In this document: positions 27,690-36,009 of the stretch, one piece after another
How positions within the stretch are numbered: the stretch's first letter is position 1
Layout: every line of letters begins with the position of its first letter
NCBI GenBank assembly: GCA_039809865.1
Contig: JBDHVW010000023.1
Span: 1-64,000 of the forward strand
Direction of reading: 5' to 3'
DNA length: 64,000 nucleotides
DNA from: QWHO01 sp039809865
Lineage (GTDB): Bacteria; Vulcanimicrobiota; Xenobia; Xenobiales; QWHO01
Notes under the pieces: generated by a model
The model's database searches: none
What the model saw: the letters and a program-made list of their open reading frames with translations, nothing else
What the model was told of the DNA's origin: nothing
Program-made: the position numbers and the translations under genes

Positions 27690-28078
27690 AGGCGCCTACG
27701 CTGCAGTATTCCCTGGCCTGCCTGGGAGTGGACGAGCGACATGGCCCGCCCAGCTTCAACTACGTGTTCTACCGGCTGCCGCTGGCGGGCTTCCCGTATC
27801 GGTTTCCGGCCGACGCGGGCTTCTTTCTGGTCAACGCGTGGTGTGACGGCGAAGGCACCTTCAAGCAGCGCTGCGTGATCAGCTCGCCCGAGGGCCAGAC
27901 GTTGATGGATACCGGCCTGCGCGAGTTGTCCCTGGACAGCCCTCACGCCATCGACCAGCAAATCTACTTCTTGCAGGGCTTCACGTTCCCCAGCGCCGGG
28001 TTCTACCCGGTCCGGGTCTATCTGGACGAGAAGCCCGTGCTGGAATATTTCCTCGAGGCTTACGAGGCCCCGGAATAG
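27686..28078 (+). CDS. DUF6941-like small beta protein
   Basis: 130 residues; the ATG overlaps the dehydrogenase TGA (ATGA). The protein looks like one beta-sandwich domain: SLACLGVDERHGPPSFN, FPADAGFFLVNAWCDGEG, VISSPEGQTLMDTG, then FLQGFTFPSAGFYPVRVYLDE. This matches the general layout of DUF6941, a cytoplasmic family of unknown function (C-D/G near the start, then P-x-G-x-Y-x-V-x-V near the end). No signal peptide. The assignment is by pattern only. Confidence 0.6.
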   Translation: MKAPTLQYSLACLGVDERHGPPSFNYVFYRLPLAGFPYRFPADAGFFLVNAWCDGEGTFKQRCVISSPEGQTLMDTGLRELSLDSPHAIDQQIYFLQGFTFPSAGFYPVRVYLDEKPVLEYFLEAYEAPE

Positions 28079-28093
28079 AGGAGCGGTACCGGT

Positions 28094-28459
28094 ATGAGCC
28101 TGCCAGACTATCTCGGGGACCTGGCGCGCGGGATCCGCGAAGGTCAGGAATATGACGCGCACGAGTTGGCCGTTGTTTCTCTGCGGGTGACCGAGCACAT
28201 CGAGAACCTGTATGCCGAGCTGGAGGCCGATCCCGCGCCCGAGGGGCTGGAGAGCCTGGACGACGCCACCCAGGAGGCGGCGAACCTCTTCGCCGAGGCG
28301 GCCGAGCTGATCATGCGGGCCAACCAGGAAGGCGACCCCTCTCTGGCAGAAAAAGCACTGGAGTGCGTCCAGGAGGCCTCGGACACGTTGCGGCTGGTGC
28401 GCCAGAAAGCCCTCGAGAACAAGACCATCCTGGACGAGGAAGTGGGGGCGAGCTACTGA
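28094..28459 (+). CDS. acidic helical orphan protein, 121 aa
   Basis: Begins 15 nt after the previous stop with AGAGGAG about 10 nt upstream. The protein is strongly acidic and all-helical (LYAELEADPAPEGLESLDDA, then LFAEAAELIMRANQEGD), with coiled-coil character and no cysteines or signal peptide. Part of the glutamate dehydrogenase operon by spacing. No family recognised. Confidence 0.6.
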   Translation: MSLPDYLGDLARGIREGQEYDAHELAVVSLRVTEHIENLYAELEADPAPEGLESLDDATQEAANLFAEAAELIMRANQEGDPSLAEKALECVQEASDTLRLVRQKALENKTILDEEVGASY

Positions 28460-28460
28460 C

Positions 28461-29171
28461 ATGGATGCGATTGGCGAGCTCAACGTAAGGGTCGGGCTGA
28501 ACCTCTGGGGCGGCTCCTCGATGGCCCCGATGGCCTTTCGGCGGCCGGCCGCCCCCGTGGAGGGGATTCACACCATCGAGCGGGCCCGGGTGGCCCAGGA
28601 AAACCTGTCCAAGATCCTCTTTGGCTCCGATCTCTCGGCCGACGAGCTGCAGGCCTACCGGGCGCGGCTGATGCGCGCGATGGACCTCTCCGACAACCTC
28701 GAGGATATGGACGATCGTCTGCCCGAGGTCAAGGAGAAGCCCGTCGGCGGTCCGCGCGGCAGTTATCATGTCGGCAGCGTGCGCTGGACGCCCGCGCCCG
28801 AGTTCCAACTCAAACCGCCGCCCGACTCGATCACGACCTCGCCCCTGCAACAGGTTCATTCGGTCAGCCTGCTGGAGCGGATTAACGCTTGCTCCGATTG
28901 CGGCGTGGCCAAGGGTCCCGACCGCACCGAGTGCGGCCAGTGCGGCGCAGTCGAGCGACAGCGCGTCTCGCGTGTCGGCATTTTCGTGGCTGCGGCCGGC
29001 GAGATGGAGGAAGCCGGCGAGGATGCCGTCGACCTTTCTTATGCCGGCCTGCAGAAGCTCACCGAGCCCCGCCACGGCGCCGAGCTCGTCAGCACCCGCA
29101 TGCCGCCGCGCCACATGCGCCGCTTCGAGATGCTGAAGCTCGGTCAGGACCAGGAGCAGAGAGCGGCCTGA
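28461..29171 (+). CDS. orphan protein with zinc-ribbon CxxC pair, 236 aa
   Basis: The ATG is 1 nt after the previous stop, so it is the fourth gene of the operon. The N-terminus, MDAIGELNVRVGLNLWGGSS, is followed by a Pro/Arg-rich stretch and a helical segment (VAQENLSKILFGSDLSADEL). Residues of about 140-160 read CSDCGVAKGPDRTECGQCG, a four-cysteine zinc-ribbon-like knuckle. The rest is acidic (AAAGEMEEAGEDAVDLSY) and then basic. No signal peptide, no recognised family. The 98 bp to the next gene contain nothing I can identify. Confidence 0.55.
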   Translation: MDAIGELNVRVGLNLWGGSSMAPMAFRRPAAPVEGIHTIERARVAQENLSKILFGSDLSADELQAYRARLMRAMDLSDNLEDMDDRLPEVKEKPVGGPRGSYHVGSVRWTPAPEFQLKPPPDSITTSPLQQVHSVSLLERINACSDCGVAKGPDRTECGQCGAVERQRVSRVGIFVAAAGEMEEAGEDAVDLSYAGLQKLTEPRHGAELVSTRMPPRHMRRFEMLKLGQDQEQRAA

Positions 29172-29269
29172 GGTTCCAGCCTTAGCGTTCCTACTTCGCG
29201 GGCTCGGCGGCGCGGGTTGTCTTGCTCGCGGGCCTCGGGTGGCTAACTCAGGTTTGCATTAGCCGAGGT

Positions 29270-30694
29270 CTACCGGTTCATTGCTCTGGTGGCTGACCGG
29301 GGAATCTGCCTTTGTCGGGTCTCTTTCGTCGGCCGGTTTTGCTCGGGTGGCTGACTCAGATTTTGCCCTTTGGGTCGGTTTTCGTCGGCCCTTTGCTCGG
29401 GTGCTGACTCGGCTCGGGTGCTGACTCGGGTTTGCCTTTGTCGGCCGGTTTTGCTCGGGGGCTGACTCAGGGTTTGCCCTTTCGGGTCTGTTTTCGTCGG
29501 CCGTTCTGCTCCGGGTGTCTCGGGGGGCTGAGTCAGGGCCTGGTGGCGTCGGGCGCGGGGGTGCTTTCGTTTCGGGGGGGTTGGCGGTGGCAGCTCGGCC
29601 CCGGCGTATTCCGGGAATTTGTCGAGATACTTCGTGCGCTTGACCCACGGTTTGTGCGGCCGGAAGGGCTTTCTTGGACGGATGGGGCACGGCGTCAGCT
29701 TGGGCTCGAAGGTCGCGAAGGCGACCCGTCGAGGCTGTCCGGCCAGGACCCTTTGCAGCAGCCTCTCATGGCTGCGCCGGGGGATCGGGCACAAGACCCG
29801 TTGGGCCTTCTCTTTCTCGAGCTCGGTGAGACACAGTCTCACCTGTAGGTCTTCATTCAAGCAGGTCAGGAAATCGCGGGCCTCGGAGGTCCACAGGTCG
29901 CCCGCTCGGTCCCAGTAGGGCGAGTTCGGCCGGGCCAGCTTGCGGTCGCGAGCCAACCCGCGCAGCAAGGGGATCAACGCCGCCCTGCCGTTTCCCGCTT
30001 GCAGCCAGGCCGCCCCCTCGTGATAATGGCGTTCGGCTCGGCCCATCGGAACCTGTCGGTATTGCTCCACAGCGTCGACCGGTCGCCCCGCCCGTTGCAG
30101 CGCCTCTCCGTAGGCCAGCCGCTCCTCGGCGCTGGGACACTTTTTGACAAGCTCGGCCCGCACCGGCAGCGCCTCCTGCCGCTGGTGCCGACGCTCGAGA
30201 ACCTCCGCCAATGGCTTCAGGCCTTCGGGACCCGCCTTCCGCAGGAGTCTCTCGGCCTTCTCGAGGTGGCCCGCCTCGGCCAGCCTCAACGCCCGCTCCA
30301 CGCGCGTGCCGCTCCGGAGCCTCCGCTCAAGCTGTTGACCGAGCTTCAGCAGCTCTCGTTGCGCCTCTCGTAACCGCTGGGGGTCGTGCTCGGCCGCGAG
30401 ACTGGCCGCCAGGCTACGCGCTGCTCGGACGACGCGCGGAGCGCGTTTGGGAGCCGACTCCGCCTCGCCCACGGCTCTTTCCGCCCGCTCGCGCAGTGCG
30501 GTCCAGTCGGGCTTGAGCTCGGGGAACCGGCTCTGGACGTGCTCCTGCAACTCCGTCCAACGCTCGCTCTGAAGCGCTCTCGCCAGGCCAACTCTGTCGC
30601 CGAAAGCCCAGATTTGGCACTGGCGCACGCTTCTGCGCCCATCTCGCTGGGAGTGGACCAGGCTGTAGCGGTGACCTTTGTGCAGAAGAAACAT
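29270..30694 (-). CDS. TPR-like orphan protein with repetitive charged tail, 474 aa
   Basis: The opening MFLLHKGHRYSLVHSQRDGR (then RSVRQCQIWAFGD) resembles the first strands of some IS4/IS1634-type transposases, but no DDE domain follows. Residues of about 60-300 are helical and TPR-like (RLAEAGHLEKAERLLRKAGP, then LAYGEALQRAGRPVDAVEQY). The last 110 residues are Pro/Lys/Arg/Thr-rich and built from degenerate repeats around PKGQ-[TN]-LSQPP. At DNA level 29300-29520 shows matching degenerate repeats of TCGTCGGCC and GCTGACTC. A hairpin related to the 7.6-8.4 kb repeats (30705-30739) lies immediately upstream of the start. Function unknown. Confidence 0.6.
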   Translation of the reverse strand: MFLLHKGHRYSLVHSQRDGRRSVRQCQIWAFGDRVGLARALQSERWTELQEHVQSRFPELKPDWTALRERAERAVGEAESAPKRAPRVVRAARSLAASLAAEHDPQRLREAQRELLKLGQQLERRLRSGTRVERALRLAEAGHLEKAERLLRKAGPEGLKPLAEVLERRHQRQEALPVRAELVKKCPSAEERLAYGEALQRAGRPVDAVEQYRQVPMGRAERHYHEGAAWLQAGNGRAALIPLLRGLARDRKLARPNSPYWDRAGDLWTSEARDFLTCLNEDLQVRLCLTELEKEKAQRVLCPIPRRSHERLLQRVLAGQPRRVAFATFEPKLTPCPIRPRKPFRPHKPWVKRTKYLDKFPEYAGAELPPPTPPKRKHPRARRHQALTQPPETPGAERPTKTDPKGQTLSQPPSKTGRQRQTRVSTRAESAPEQRADENRPKGQNLSQPPEQNRPTKETRQRQIPRSATRAMNR

Positions 30695-30704
30695 CGTCGA
30701 TAAC

Positions 30705-30739
30705 CTTGTAGTTCAGAAATTCCAAATCGGAACTACAAG
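30705..30739. repeat. solitary REP-like hairpin
   Basis: Perfect 10-bp inverted repeat CTTGTAGTTC / GAACTACAAG around a 15-nt loop, 11 bp upstream of the TPR-like gene on the minus strand. The arms share TTGTAGTTC / GAACTACAA with the hairpins at 7.6-8.4 kb. The remainder of the 339-bp gap up to 31033 shows no gene or other clear signal and must contain the promoters of the two divergent genes. Confidence 0.75.
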
Positions 30740-31033
30740 ATCCTCTACGGCAAGTTGTACCTCTAGCGACTGAACCTGGCTGGAGGGTGATGAGGCCTGT
30801 GCTGGCGTTCGTGCCAATCGCATTGCCGAAGAGGCCTCCCCGGCTTAAAGTGCTTCGAGCACGAAAGCTTGTGGAGTCGGCGCCTGGTCGCGAAGATGTT
30901 CGTGTGCCTTGGCGCCCGCCCCGTCTTGTTCCCCACGCCGGCTCGCGCGCAGGCGTTCTCGACTCGAAGCTGTTCTGGGGCCGAGCTTGGACCGTGAGCC
31001 AGGAGTTCGACCGGATGATTCGAAACGCCCCGG

Positions 31034-31645
31034 ATGAAGAAACTCACAACGTTTTTGCTCGTTCTTGCTCTGGCGGCGTTGGTTCAGGCCCAGGCCATCC
31101 AGGTCAGCGTCAATCGGCCTGCCAACGGCGCAACCGTCGAAAAGAAGTTTACCCTCACCGGTACCGCCACGCCTTCGATGATCGTCGAGTGCACCGGCGA
31201 CCTGCGCGGCAGCGTCTATGCGGACGCGTCCGGCAACTGGCGCATTCCGCTCGACGCCACGTCTCTCGAGACCGGCGCGGTCATCAACCTGACCGTGCAG
31301 GCCCGTGACAATGCCAACAACCGCAGCCGCTCCGTGCAGGTGCAGTATGCTCTCAAAGATGGTACGGGCAGCGACGTCACCATTCAGGTGAGCGTGAACA
31401 CGCCCGCCAACGGCGCCACGGTCGGGAACAGCTTGACGCTGCGGGGCACGGCGACCCCCGAGATGATCGTGGAGTGCACCGGCACCCTGCGCGGCAGCGT
31501 TTACGCTGACAAGCAGGGCAACTGGAGCATTCCGCTCGACGCCAGCGGCGTGGCCGGGGGCGCTCTCATCAACCTGAGCGTCATGGCCAAGGACAGCTAC
31601 GGTCACGTGAGCCGGACGGTCACGGTCGAATACGCCAAACGATGA
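31034..31645 (+). CDS. secreted protein with two tandem Ig-like repeats
   Basis: 203 residues with signal peptide MKKLTTFLLVLALAALVQAQ. Two near-identical domains of about 85 residues follow: each has VSVN.PANGATV, then LTGTATP.MIVECTG.LRG, SVYAD..GNW.IPLDA and INL.V.A.D..... This is the bacterial Ig-like (Big) architecture found in surface and extracellular proteins, usually for adhesion or as spacers. No catalytic or anchoring domain is present, so it is either free in the periplasm/medium or a partner of a surface complex. No good Shine-Dalgarno is visible. Confidence 0.8.
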   Translation: MKKLTTFLLVLALAALVQAQAIQVSVNRPANGATVEKKFTLTGTATPSMIVECTGDLRGSVYADASGNWRIPLDATSLETGAVINLTVQARDNANNRSRSVQVQYALKDGTGSDVTIQVSVNTPANGATVGNSLTLRGTATPEMIVECTGTLRGSVYADKQGNWSIPLDASGVAGGALINLSVMAKDSYGHVSRTVTVEYAKR

Positions 31646-31682
31646 CTTAACGCGCGAGCGTATCGGCCGACATATCCACCGC

Positions 31683-33665
31683 ATGGTATCGGCGCGTTGG
31701 GCGGACACTCAGAGGCTGGTCAGCCGGTTCTTTTGGACGGCGGCCGGCCTCCTTCGTTGGGTGCCGAGGCCCATCCGGGCGGGCCTGGCTCTGATTGCCC
31801 TGGTCCTGGGGCTGACTCCGCTCATCGGGATCGGGGCGGGATTCCAGAATGCTTTCCCGGGCGGCCTGGTGGCCGCCGTGCTGACCGTGGCGGGTGCCGC
31901 GCTGACACTGACGGCGTGGCGCGACGAAGCAGACTTCCCCGGGATGCCCGATTGGCTCCCGAGTTGGGCCGCGATGACGATGGCCGGCGTGCTGGGCGGA
32001 GTGTGGCTGGAGTTCCTGAGTCAAAGCGAGATCAGCGACGCCTGGGCCAACTTCGTCATGGCCGGCGCGGCCGTGATGATCGGGCTGGTCTTTTCGCTGC
32101 TGTACTTGATGCGGTCCCTCAAGAAGCGGCTGCTAGAGATGAACCGTCTCGAGCAGGCGGCGCGCGCGGCGGAAAAGGCCAAAGGCGATTTTTTGGCGAC
32201 CATGAGCCACGAGATCCGCACTCCAATGAACGGCATCCTGGGCATGAGCCACTTGCTGGCTCAGACCGAGCTCACGGGCGAGCAGCGGGAGTACGTGCAG
32301 ACCGTGCAGCAGGGCGGCAAGCTTTTGCTGGCGCTGATCGACGACATCCTGGACTACTCCAAGCTCGAATCGGGTAAGCTGGAGCTCGAGCGCATCTGGT
32401 TCAGCCTGCGCGAGGAGCTCGATTGCGTCGCCGCAAACCTGGCGCCGATCGCCCAGACGAAAGGCCTGGAGTTCTTACTCGACGTCGACCCGCACGTCCC
32501 CGATTGCCTCCAGGGAGATCCGACGCGCCTCAAGCAAGTGCTGATCAACCTGCTTTCCAACTCGATCAAGTTCACCTTCTCGGGATTCGTGCGTCTGCGC
32601 GCTTACACGCGTAAGAATCGGCTGCTCCTGGCCGTGATGGATTCAGGCTGCGGGGTCTCGCCCGAGCAACAGAAGAAGCTTTTCACTCCCTTCACCCAGG
32701 CCGACGCCTCGGTGACGCGGCGCTATGGGGGCACGGGTCTCGGACTCAGCATTTGCCTGCGTCTGGTCGAGGCCATGCAGGGAACCATGATGATCGATAG
32801 CGCCGAGGGCGAAGGGACGACCATCCGATTCAGCATCCCTCTCGTCAGCGAGGGGGGGGCGCCGGCCCACGGTCTCGGGCCGCGCCTGCTCGTGGTGGAT
32901 ACGCTTCACGACAGCCTGCAATGCCTGGGCCGGCAGGTCCGCTCGACCGGGTTTGCCGTGGAGCTGATCCCCAGCGTCGAGGACGCCTTCCGCAAAGGCC
33001 ACGAGGACCCGTCGGCCTTCCGCGCTTTGCTGGTGCGCTTGCGGGGTGACGAAAAGTGGCCCGAGAGCTTCCCCCCGGTGCCGGTCTATCAGTTGGTGCC
33101 GTACTCGGAGTCGGCCCAGCGTGAGGAGCTGCAGTCGCGCTCGAGCATCGCCGGTTGTTTGCTGGTTCCGTTGTCGGCCCAGAATCTGCGAGCCAAGTTG
33201 ATGGAGGCCCTTCTGCCCAAGGCCGCTCCGCCTCCGCAGCGCATCCCCAGTCGCCCCGAGCGAATTTTGTTGGTGGAGGATAATCCGGTCAACGCGCGCC
33301 TGGCTACCAAGGTGCTCGAAAAGGGCGGTTACCGGGACGTGGTTCTGGCGGGAGACGGGTTGAGCGCGATCGAGGCGGTGCGGAAGAACAATTTCGACCT
33401 GATCCTGATGGACTACCACATGCCCGACATGGATGGGCTCACGGCTACCGAGCGCATTCGGGAGCTGGAGATCCAGACGGGGCGCCGCCGCGTCCCTGTG
33501 CTGGCGGTGACCGCCAGCGTTCGTTTGGAAGACCGGGAAGCCTGTATGGCCGCGGGCATGGACGCCTTCGTCGGCAAACCCCTCGACCCGGACCGCCTCT
33601 ACTTCGAGATGGAACGTCTGCTCCAGGCCTCGAACGAGATGGAGCTACTGGCCCAGGCTTCCTAG
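31683..33665 (+). CDS. hybrid sensor histidine kinase with degenerate first receiver
   Basis: 660 residues. Four TM segments lie in the first 145 residues, with no extracytoplasmic sensor domain. A short coiled coil leads to HisKA with H176 (TMSHEIRTPMNGILGM). HATPase motifs follow: NLLSNSIKF, DSGCGVS, FTPFTQAD and GGTGLGLS. A receiver-like domain (about 398-520, RLLVVDTLHDSL) has no aspartate where the phospho-acceptor should be (RALLVRLRGDEKW). A second, intact receiver follows, with D577 (LILMDYHMPDMDG) and K632 (VGKPLD). The H-to-D relay therefore probably uses the last domain. No output domain and no cognate regulator beside it. Confidence 0.88.
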   Translation: MVSARWADTQRLVSRFFWTAAGLLRWVPRPIRAGLALIALVLGLTPLIGIGAGFQNAFPGGLVAAVLTVAGAALTLTAWRDEADFPGMPDWLPSWAAMTMAGVLGGVWLEFLSQSEISDAWANFVMAGAAVMIGLVFSLLYLMRSLKKRLLEMNRLEQAARAAEKAKGDFLATMSHEIRTPMNGILGMSHLLAQTELTGEQREYVQTVQQGGKLLLALIDDILDYSKLESGKLELERIWFSLREELDCVAANLAPIAQTKGLEFLLDVDPHVPDCLQGDPTRLKQVLINLLSNSIKFTFSGFVRLRAYTRKNRLLLAVMDSGCGVSPEQQKKLFTPFTQADASVTRRYGGTGLGLSICLRLVEAMQGTMMIDSAEGEGTTIRFSIPLVSEGGAPAHGLGPRLLVVDTLHDSLQCLGRQVRSTGFAVELIPSVEDAFRKGHEDPSAFRALLVRLRGDEKWPESFPPVPVYQLVPYSESAQREELQSRSSIAGCLLVPLSAQNLRAKLMEALLPKAAPPPQRIPSRPERILLVEDNPVNARLATKVLEKGGYRDVVLAGDGLSAIEAVRKNNFDLILMDYHMPDMDGLTATERIRELEIQTGRRRVPVLAVTASVRLEDREACMAAGMDAFVGKPLDPDRLYFEMERLLQASNEMELLAQAS

Positions 33666-33870
33666 CTCAATTCGGGCAGGTCTTCTCGGGAAGCGCGCAG
33701 ATCGGGGGGAATGGGGGCGCCGCCAGCGGCCAGAATGCCTCCCACCATGGCGGCCGTCGTGTCGAGGTCGCCCAGACCCCGCACCGTCTCGTACAGGGCC
33801 TCGCATAGTCCGCGCGGCGCGCCGCGCTCCAGAGCACGTAGGGAAACATATCGTCCGCGGTGACGCGGAG
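33662..33870 (-). pseudogene. ADP-ribosylglycohydrolase remnant (C-terminal, frameshifted)
   Basis: Read on the minus strand, one frame gives VTADDMFPYVLWSAARRA and the next frame continues GLCEALYETVRGLGDLDTT, then AAMVGGILAAGGAPIP and a stop. The joined sequence matches the end of ADP-ribosylglycohydrolases (P-F-x-L-W-x-A-A, then a G-x-G-D-x-D-T metal-binding motif and A-x-x-G-G-I). The frame changes in a GC-rich run near 33811-33825. Only about 70 of the usual ~300 residues remain, and the 5' side is replaced by endonuclease III, so it is a dead fragment. Confidence 0.7.
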
Positions 33871-33875
33871 TGCTT

Positions 33876-34484
33876 CTAGCTCGCCCACGAGCAGATCGGG
33901 CACTGCCGCGGGTCGTGGCGGAGCGCCGGGCAATACTGGCGGCCGAAATAGATGATTTGCAGGTGGAGCTTGTTCCAGTGTTTGCGGGGAAAGAGCGCCT
34001 TCAGGTCGCGCTCGGTCTCGACCACGTTCTTGCCGCTCGAAAGGCCCCAACGCTGGGCCAGGCGGTGGATGTGCGTGTCGACCGGGAAGGCGGGCTCGCC
34101 AAAGGCCTGGGCCATGACCACGGAGGCGGTTTTGTGGCCCACGCCGGGCAGCGCCTCCAGCTCCTCGAAGCTGCGCGGAACCTGTCCGTCGTGCTCGGCG
34201 ACCAGTTTCCGGGCCAGGGCGCGCAGGTTGCGAGCCTTGGAGGGCGCCAGCCCGATCGCCCGGATCAGCTCCTGGATCTCGGCAACCTCCAGCGCGGCCA
34301 GCGCCACGGGCGTGTCGGCCCGCGCGAACAGGGCCGGGGTGATCTCGTTCACCTTCTTGTCGGTGGTCTGCGCGCTCAACAGCACCGCCACCAGCAGGGT
34401 AAACGGGTCGCGGTGAGCGAGCGGGATGTCCACCGTGGGGTAGAGCTCGTCGAGAATCTTTTGGATGCGCGTGGCTTTACGCAC
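33876..34484 (-). CDS. nth: endonuclease III (Nth)
   Basis: 202 residues from a GTG that overlaps the malQ stop by 8 nt. It has the HhH motif and catalytic lysine in LEALPGVGHKTASVVMAQAFG and the catalytic aspartate in FPVDTHIHRLAQRWGL. This bifunctional glycosylase/AP-lyase removes oxidised pyrimidines. The Fe-S loop at the C-terminus shows only three cysteines (YCPALRHDPRQCPICSWAS, then stop) where E. coli Nth has C-x6-C-x2-C-x5-C; some subfamilies seem to lack the fourth. The gene ends at the junction with the ADP-ribosylglycohydrolase remnant. Confidence 0.88.
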   Translation of the reverse strand: MRKATRIQKILDELYPTVDIPLAHRDPFTLLVAVLLSAQTTDKKVNEITPALFARADTPVALAALEVAEIQELIRAIGLAPSKARNLRALARKLVAEHDGQVPRSFEELEALPGVGHKTASVVMAQAFGEPAFPVDTHIHRLAQRWGLSSGKNVVETERDLKALFPRKHWNKLHLQIIYFGRQYCPALRHDPRQCPICSWAS

Positions 34485-35970
34485 GCCCGTAGGCGCGCGC
34501 GAGCCCCAGCAAGAATTCCTCGTGCTCGGCCTTGAGGTCGCCCTCGGCGAAACGCCACTGCCAGTTGTCGTGCGAACGTCCGGGGAAGTTCATGCGGCCC
34601 TCTTTGCCGACCTCCAGGACGTCCTGGAGGGGAACGACGGCGATGGAGGCCACGCTGGCGAACACGCCCCGCACGAGCGTGTGGGCCGCGTGGGAGCCGT
34701 CCGTGTCGAAATAACGGTGAAAAGCTGCTTTCTCGTGTTCACCGGCGGTCTCGTACCAGCCCGCCGAGGTGTCATTGTCGTGCGTGCCCGAGTAAGCGAC
34801 GGCGTGATGCACGTAGTTGTGAGGAAGAAACTTGTCGTGGGCATCCGACCCGAACGCGAATTGCAGCACTCTCATGCCTGGATAGCCAGTGCTGTCGAGC
34901 AGCTTCTGAACGTCGGGAGTGATGAGCCCGAGGTCCTCGGCGATGATGGGCACGTCGCCCAGCTTCTTGCGGACGGTCTTGAAGAGCTCCACACCCGGGG
35001 CTTTAACCCAGCGTCCTTTGCGCGCGTTCTTGGCCTTGCCGGGCACTTCATAATAGGCCGCAAAGCCCCGGAAGTGGTCGATGCGCACGATGTCATACAG
35101 CCGAAAGGCCGCCCGGATGCGGTCGAGCCACCACGAGAAACCGTCCGCCTTCATCTCGCGCCAGCGATAGAGGGGATTGCCCCACAGCTGCCCGTCGGGC
35201 GAGAAGTAGTCGGGAGGGACGCCGGCCTGCACGGTCTGGCGCTTGTTCTTGTCGAGATGGAAGGCGTGAGGGGCGACCCAGACATCGGCGCTGTCCATGG
35301 CCACGAAGATGGGGATGTCCCCGATGACCTGGATGCCCTTGTCATTGGCATAGCGGCGCAGATGCTGCCAGGCGCGGTCGAAGAGCCACTGGAGGAAGCG
35401 GTGCCCGTGCACCAGTTCCCCATGTTGCTCGCGCGCCTTGCGCAGAGCCTCCGGGTGGCGGTCGCGCAGCTCCGGCTCCCACTCGTTCCAGGCCTTACCG
35501 CCGTGAGCGTTCTTCAAGGCCATGAAGAGCGCGAAGTCTTCCAGCCACGCGGCCTGCTCGGCGCAAAAGAACTGAAAGTCCGCCTTCTGGGCGTGGTTGG
35601 CGCGCCGCTCGAACTCACCGGCCGCCCTGAGCAGGAGGGGAAGTTTCCATTCATACATCTGGCAATAGTCCACGCCCGGCGCGGTGAAGGCCGGAGGGTC
35701 GGCCAGCGCGGCCGCGTCCAACAGTCCCTCGGCGACCATCGTCTCCAGCGCGATGAGGTACGGGTTGCCCGCAAACGAGCTGAAGCTCTGATAAGGACTG
35801 TCCCCGTAGCTGGTGGGCCCCATCGGCAACAGTTGCCAGAGCTTTTGGCCCGCGCGTGCCAGAAAGTCCACGAACTCGTAGGCCGCGCGGTTGAAGCTGC
35901 CGATGCCATACGGGCCGGGCAGAGAGGTGGGGTGCAGCAGAACGCCGCCGGAGCGAGGAAATTCAGCCAT
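34477..35970 (-). CDS. malQ: 4-alpha-glucanotransferase (amylomaltase, GH77)
   Basis: 497 residues from ATG 35970 (MAEFPRSGGVLLHPTSLPG); a GTG at 36021 would add 17 unlikely residues. GH77 signatures are GPYGIGSFNRAAYEFVDFL, LLPMGPTSYGDSPYQSFSSF, GIQVIGDIPIFVA, nucleophile region YDIVRIDHFRGF, acid/base IIAEDLG and YSGTHDNDT. It transfers alpha-1,4-glucan chains in glycogen or maltodextrin metabolism in the cytoplasm. It is translationally coupled to nth, an unusual partner. A perfect 14-bp palindrome lies 40 bp upstream. Confidence 0.95.
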   Translation of the reverse strand: MAEFPRSGGVLLHPTSLPGPYGIGSFNRAAYEFVDFLARAGQKLWQLLPMGPTSYGDSPYQSFSSFAGNPYLIALETMVAEGLLDAAALADPPAFTAPGVDYCQMYEWKLPLLLRAAGEFERRANHAQKADFQFFCAEQAAWLEDFALFMALKNAHGGKAWNEWEPELRDRHPEALRKAREQHGELVHGHRFLQWLFDRAWQHLRRYANDKGIQVIGDIPIFVAMDSADVWVAPHAFHLDKNKRQTVQAGVPPDYFSPDGQLWGNPLYRWREMKADGFSWWLDRIRAAFRLYDIVRIDHFRGFAAYYEVPGKAKNARKGRWVKAPGVELFKTVRKKLGDVPIIAEDLGLITPDVQKLLDSTGYPGMRVLQFAFGSDAHDKFLPHNYVHHAVAYSGTHDNDTSAGWYETAGEHEKAAFHRYFDTDGSHAAHTLVRGVFASVASIAVVPLQDVLEVGKEGRMNFPGRSHDNWQWRFAEGDLKAEHEEFLLGLARAYGRA

Positions 35971-36009
35971 AGACTGACGGCATTTTTCCCCCGGGTCCGA
36001 TCCCCTGCC

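Noticed and set aside
33876..34484. Endonuclease III as a truncated, broken gene because the fourth Fe-S cysteine is missing
   Set aside because: All catalytic motifs and nearly full length are present, and I believe some Nth subfamilies end with a similar CPxC segment, so loss of function is not claimed.
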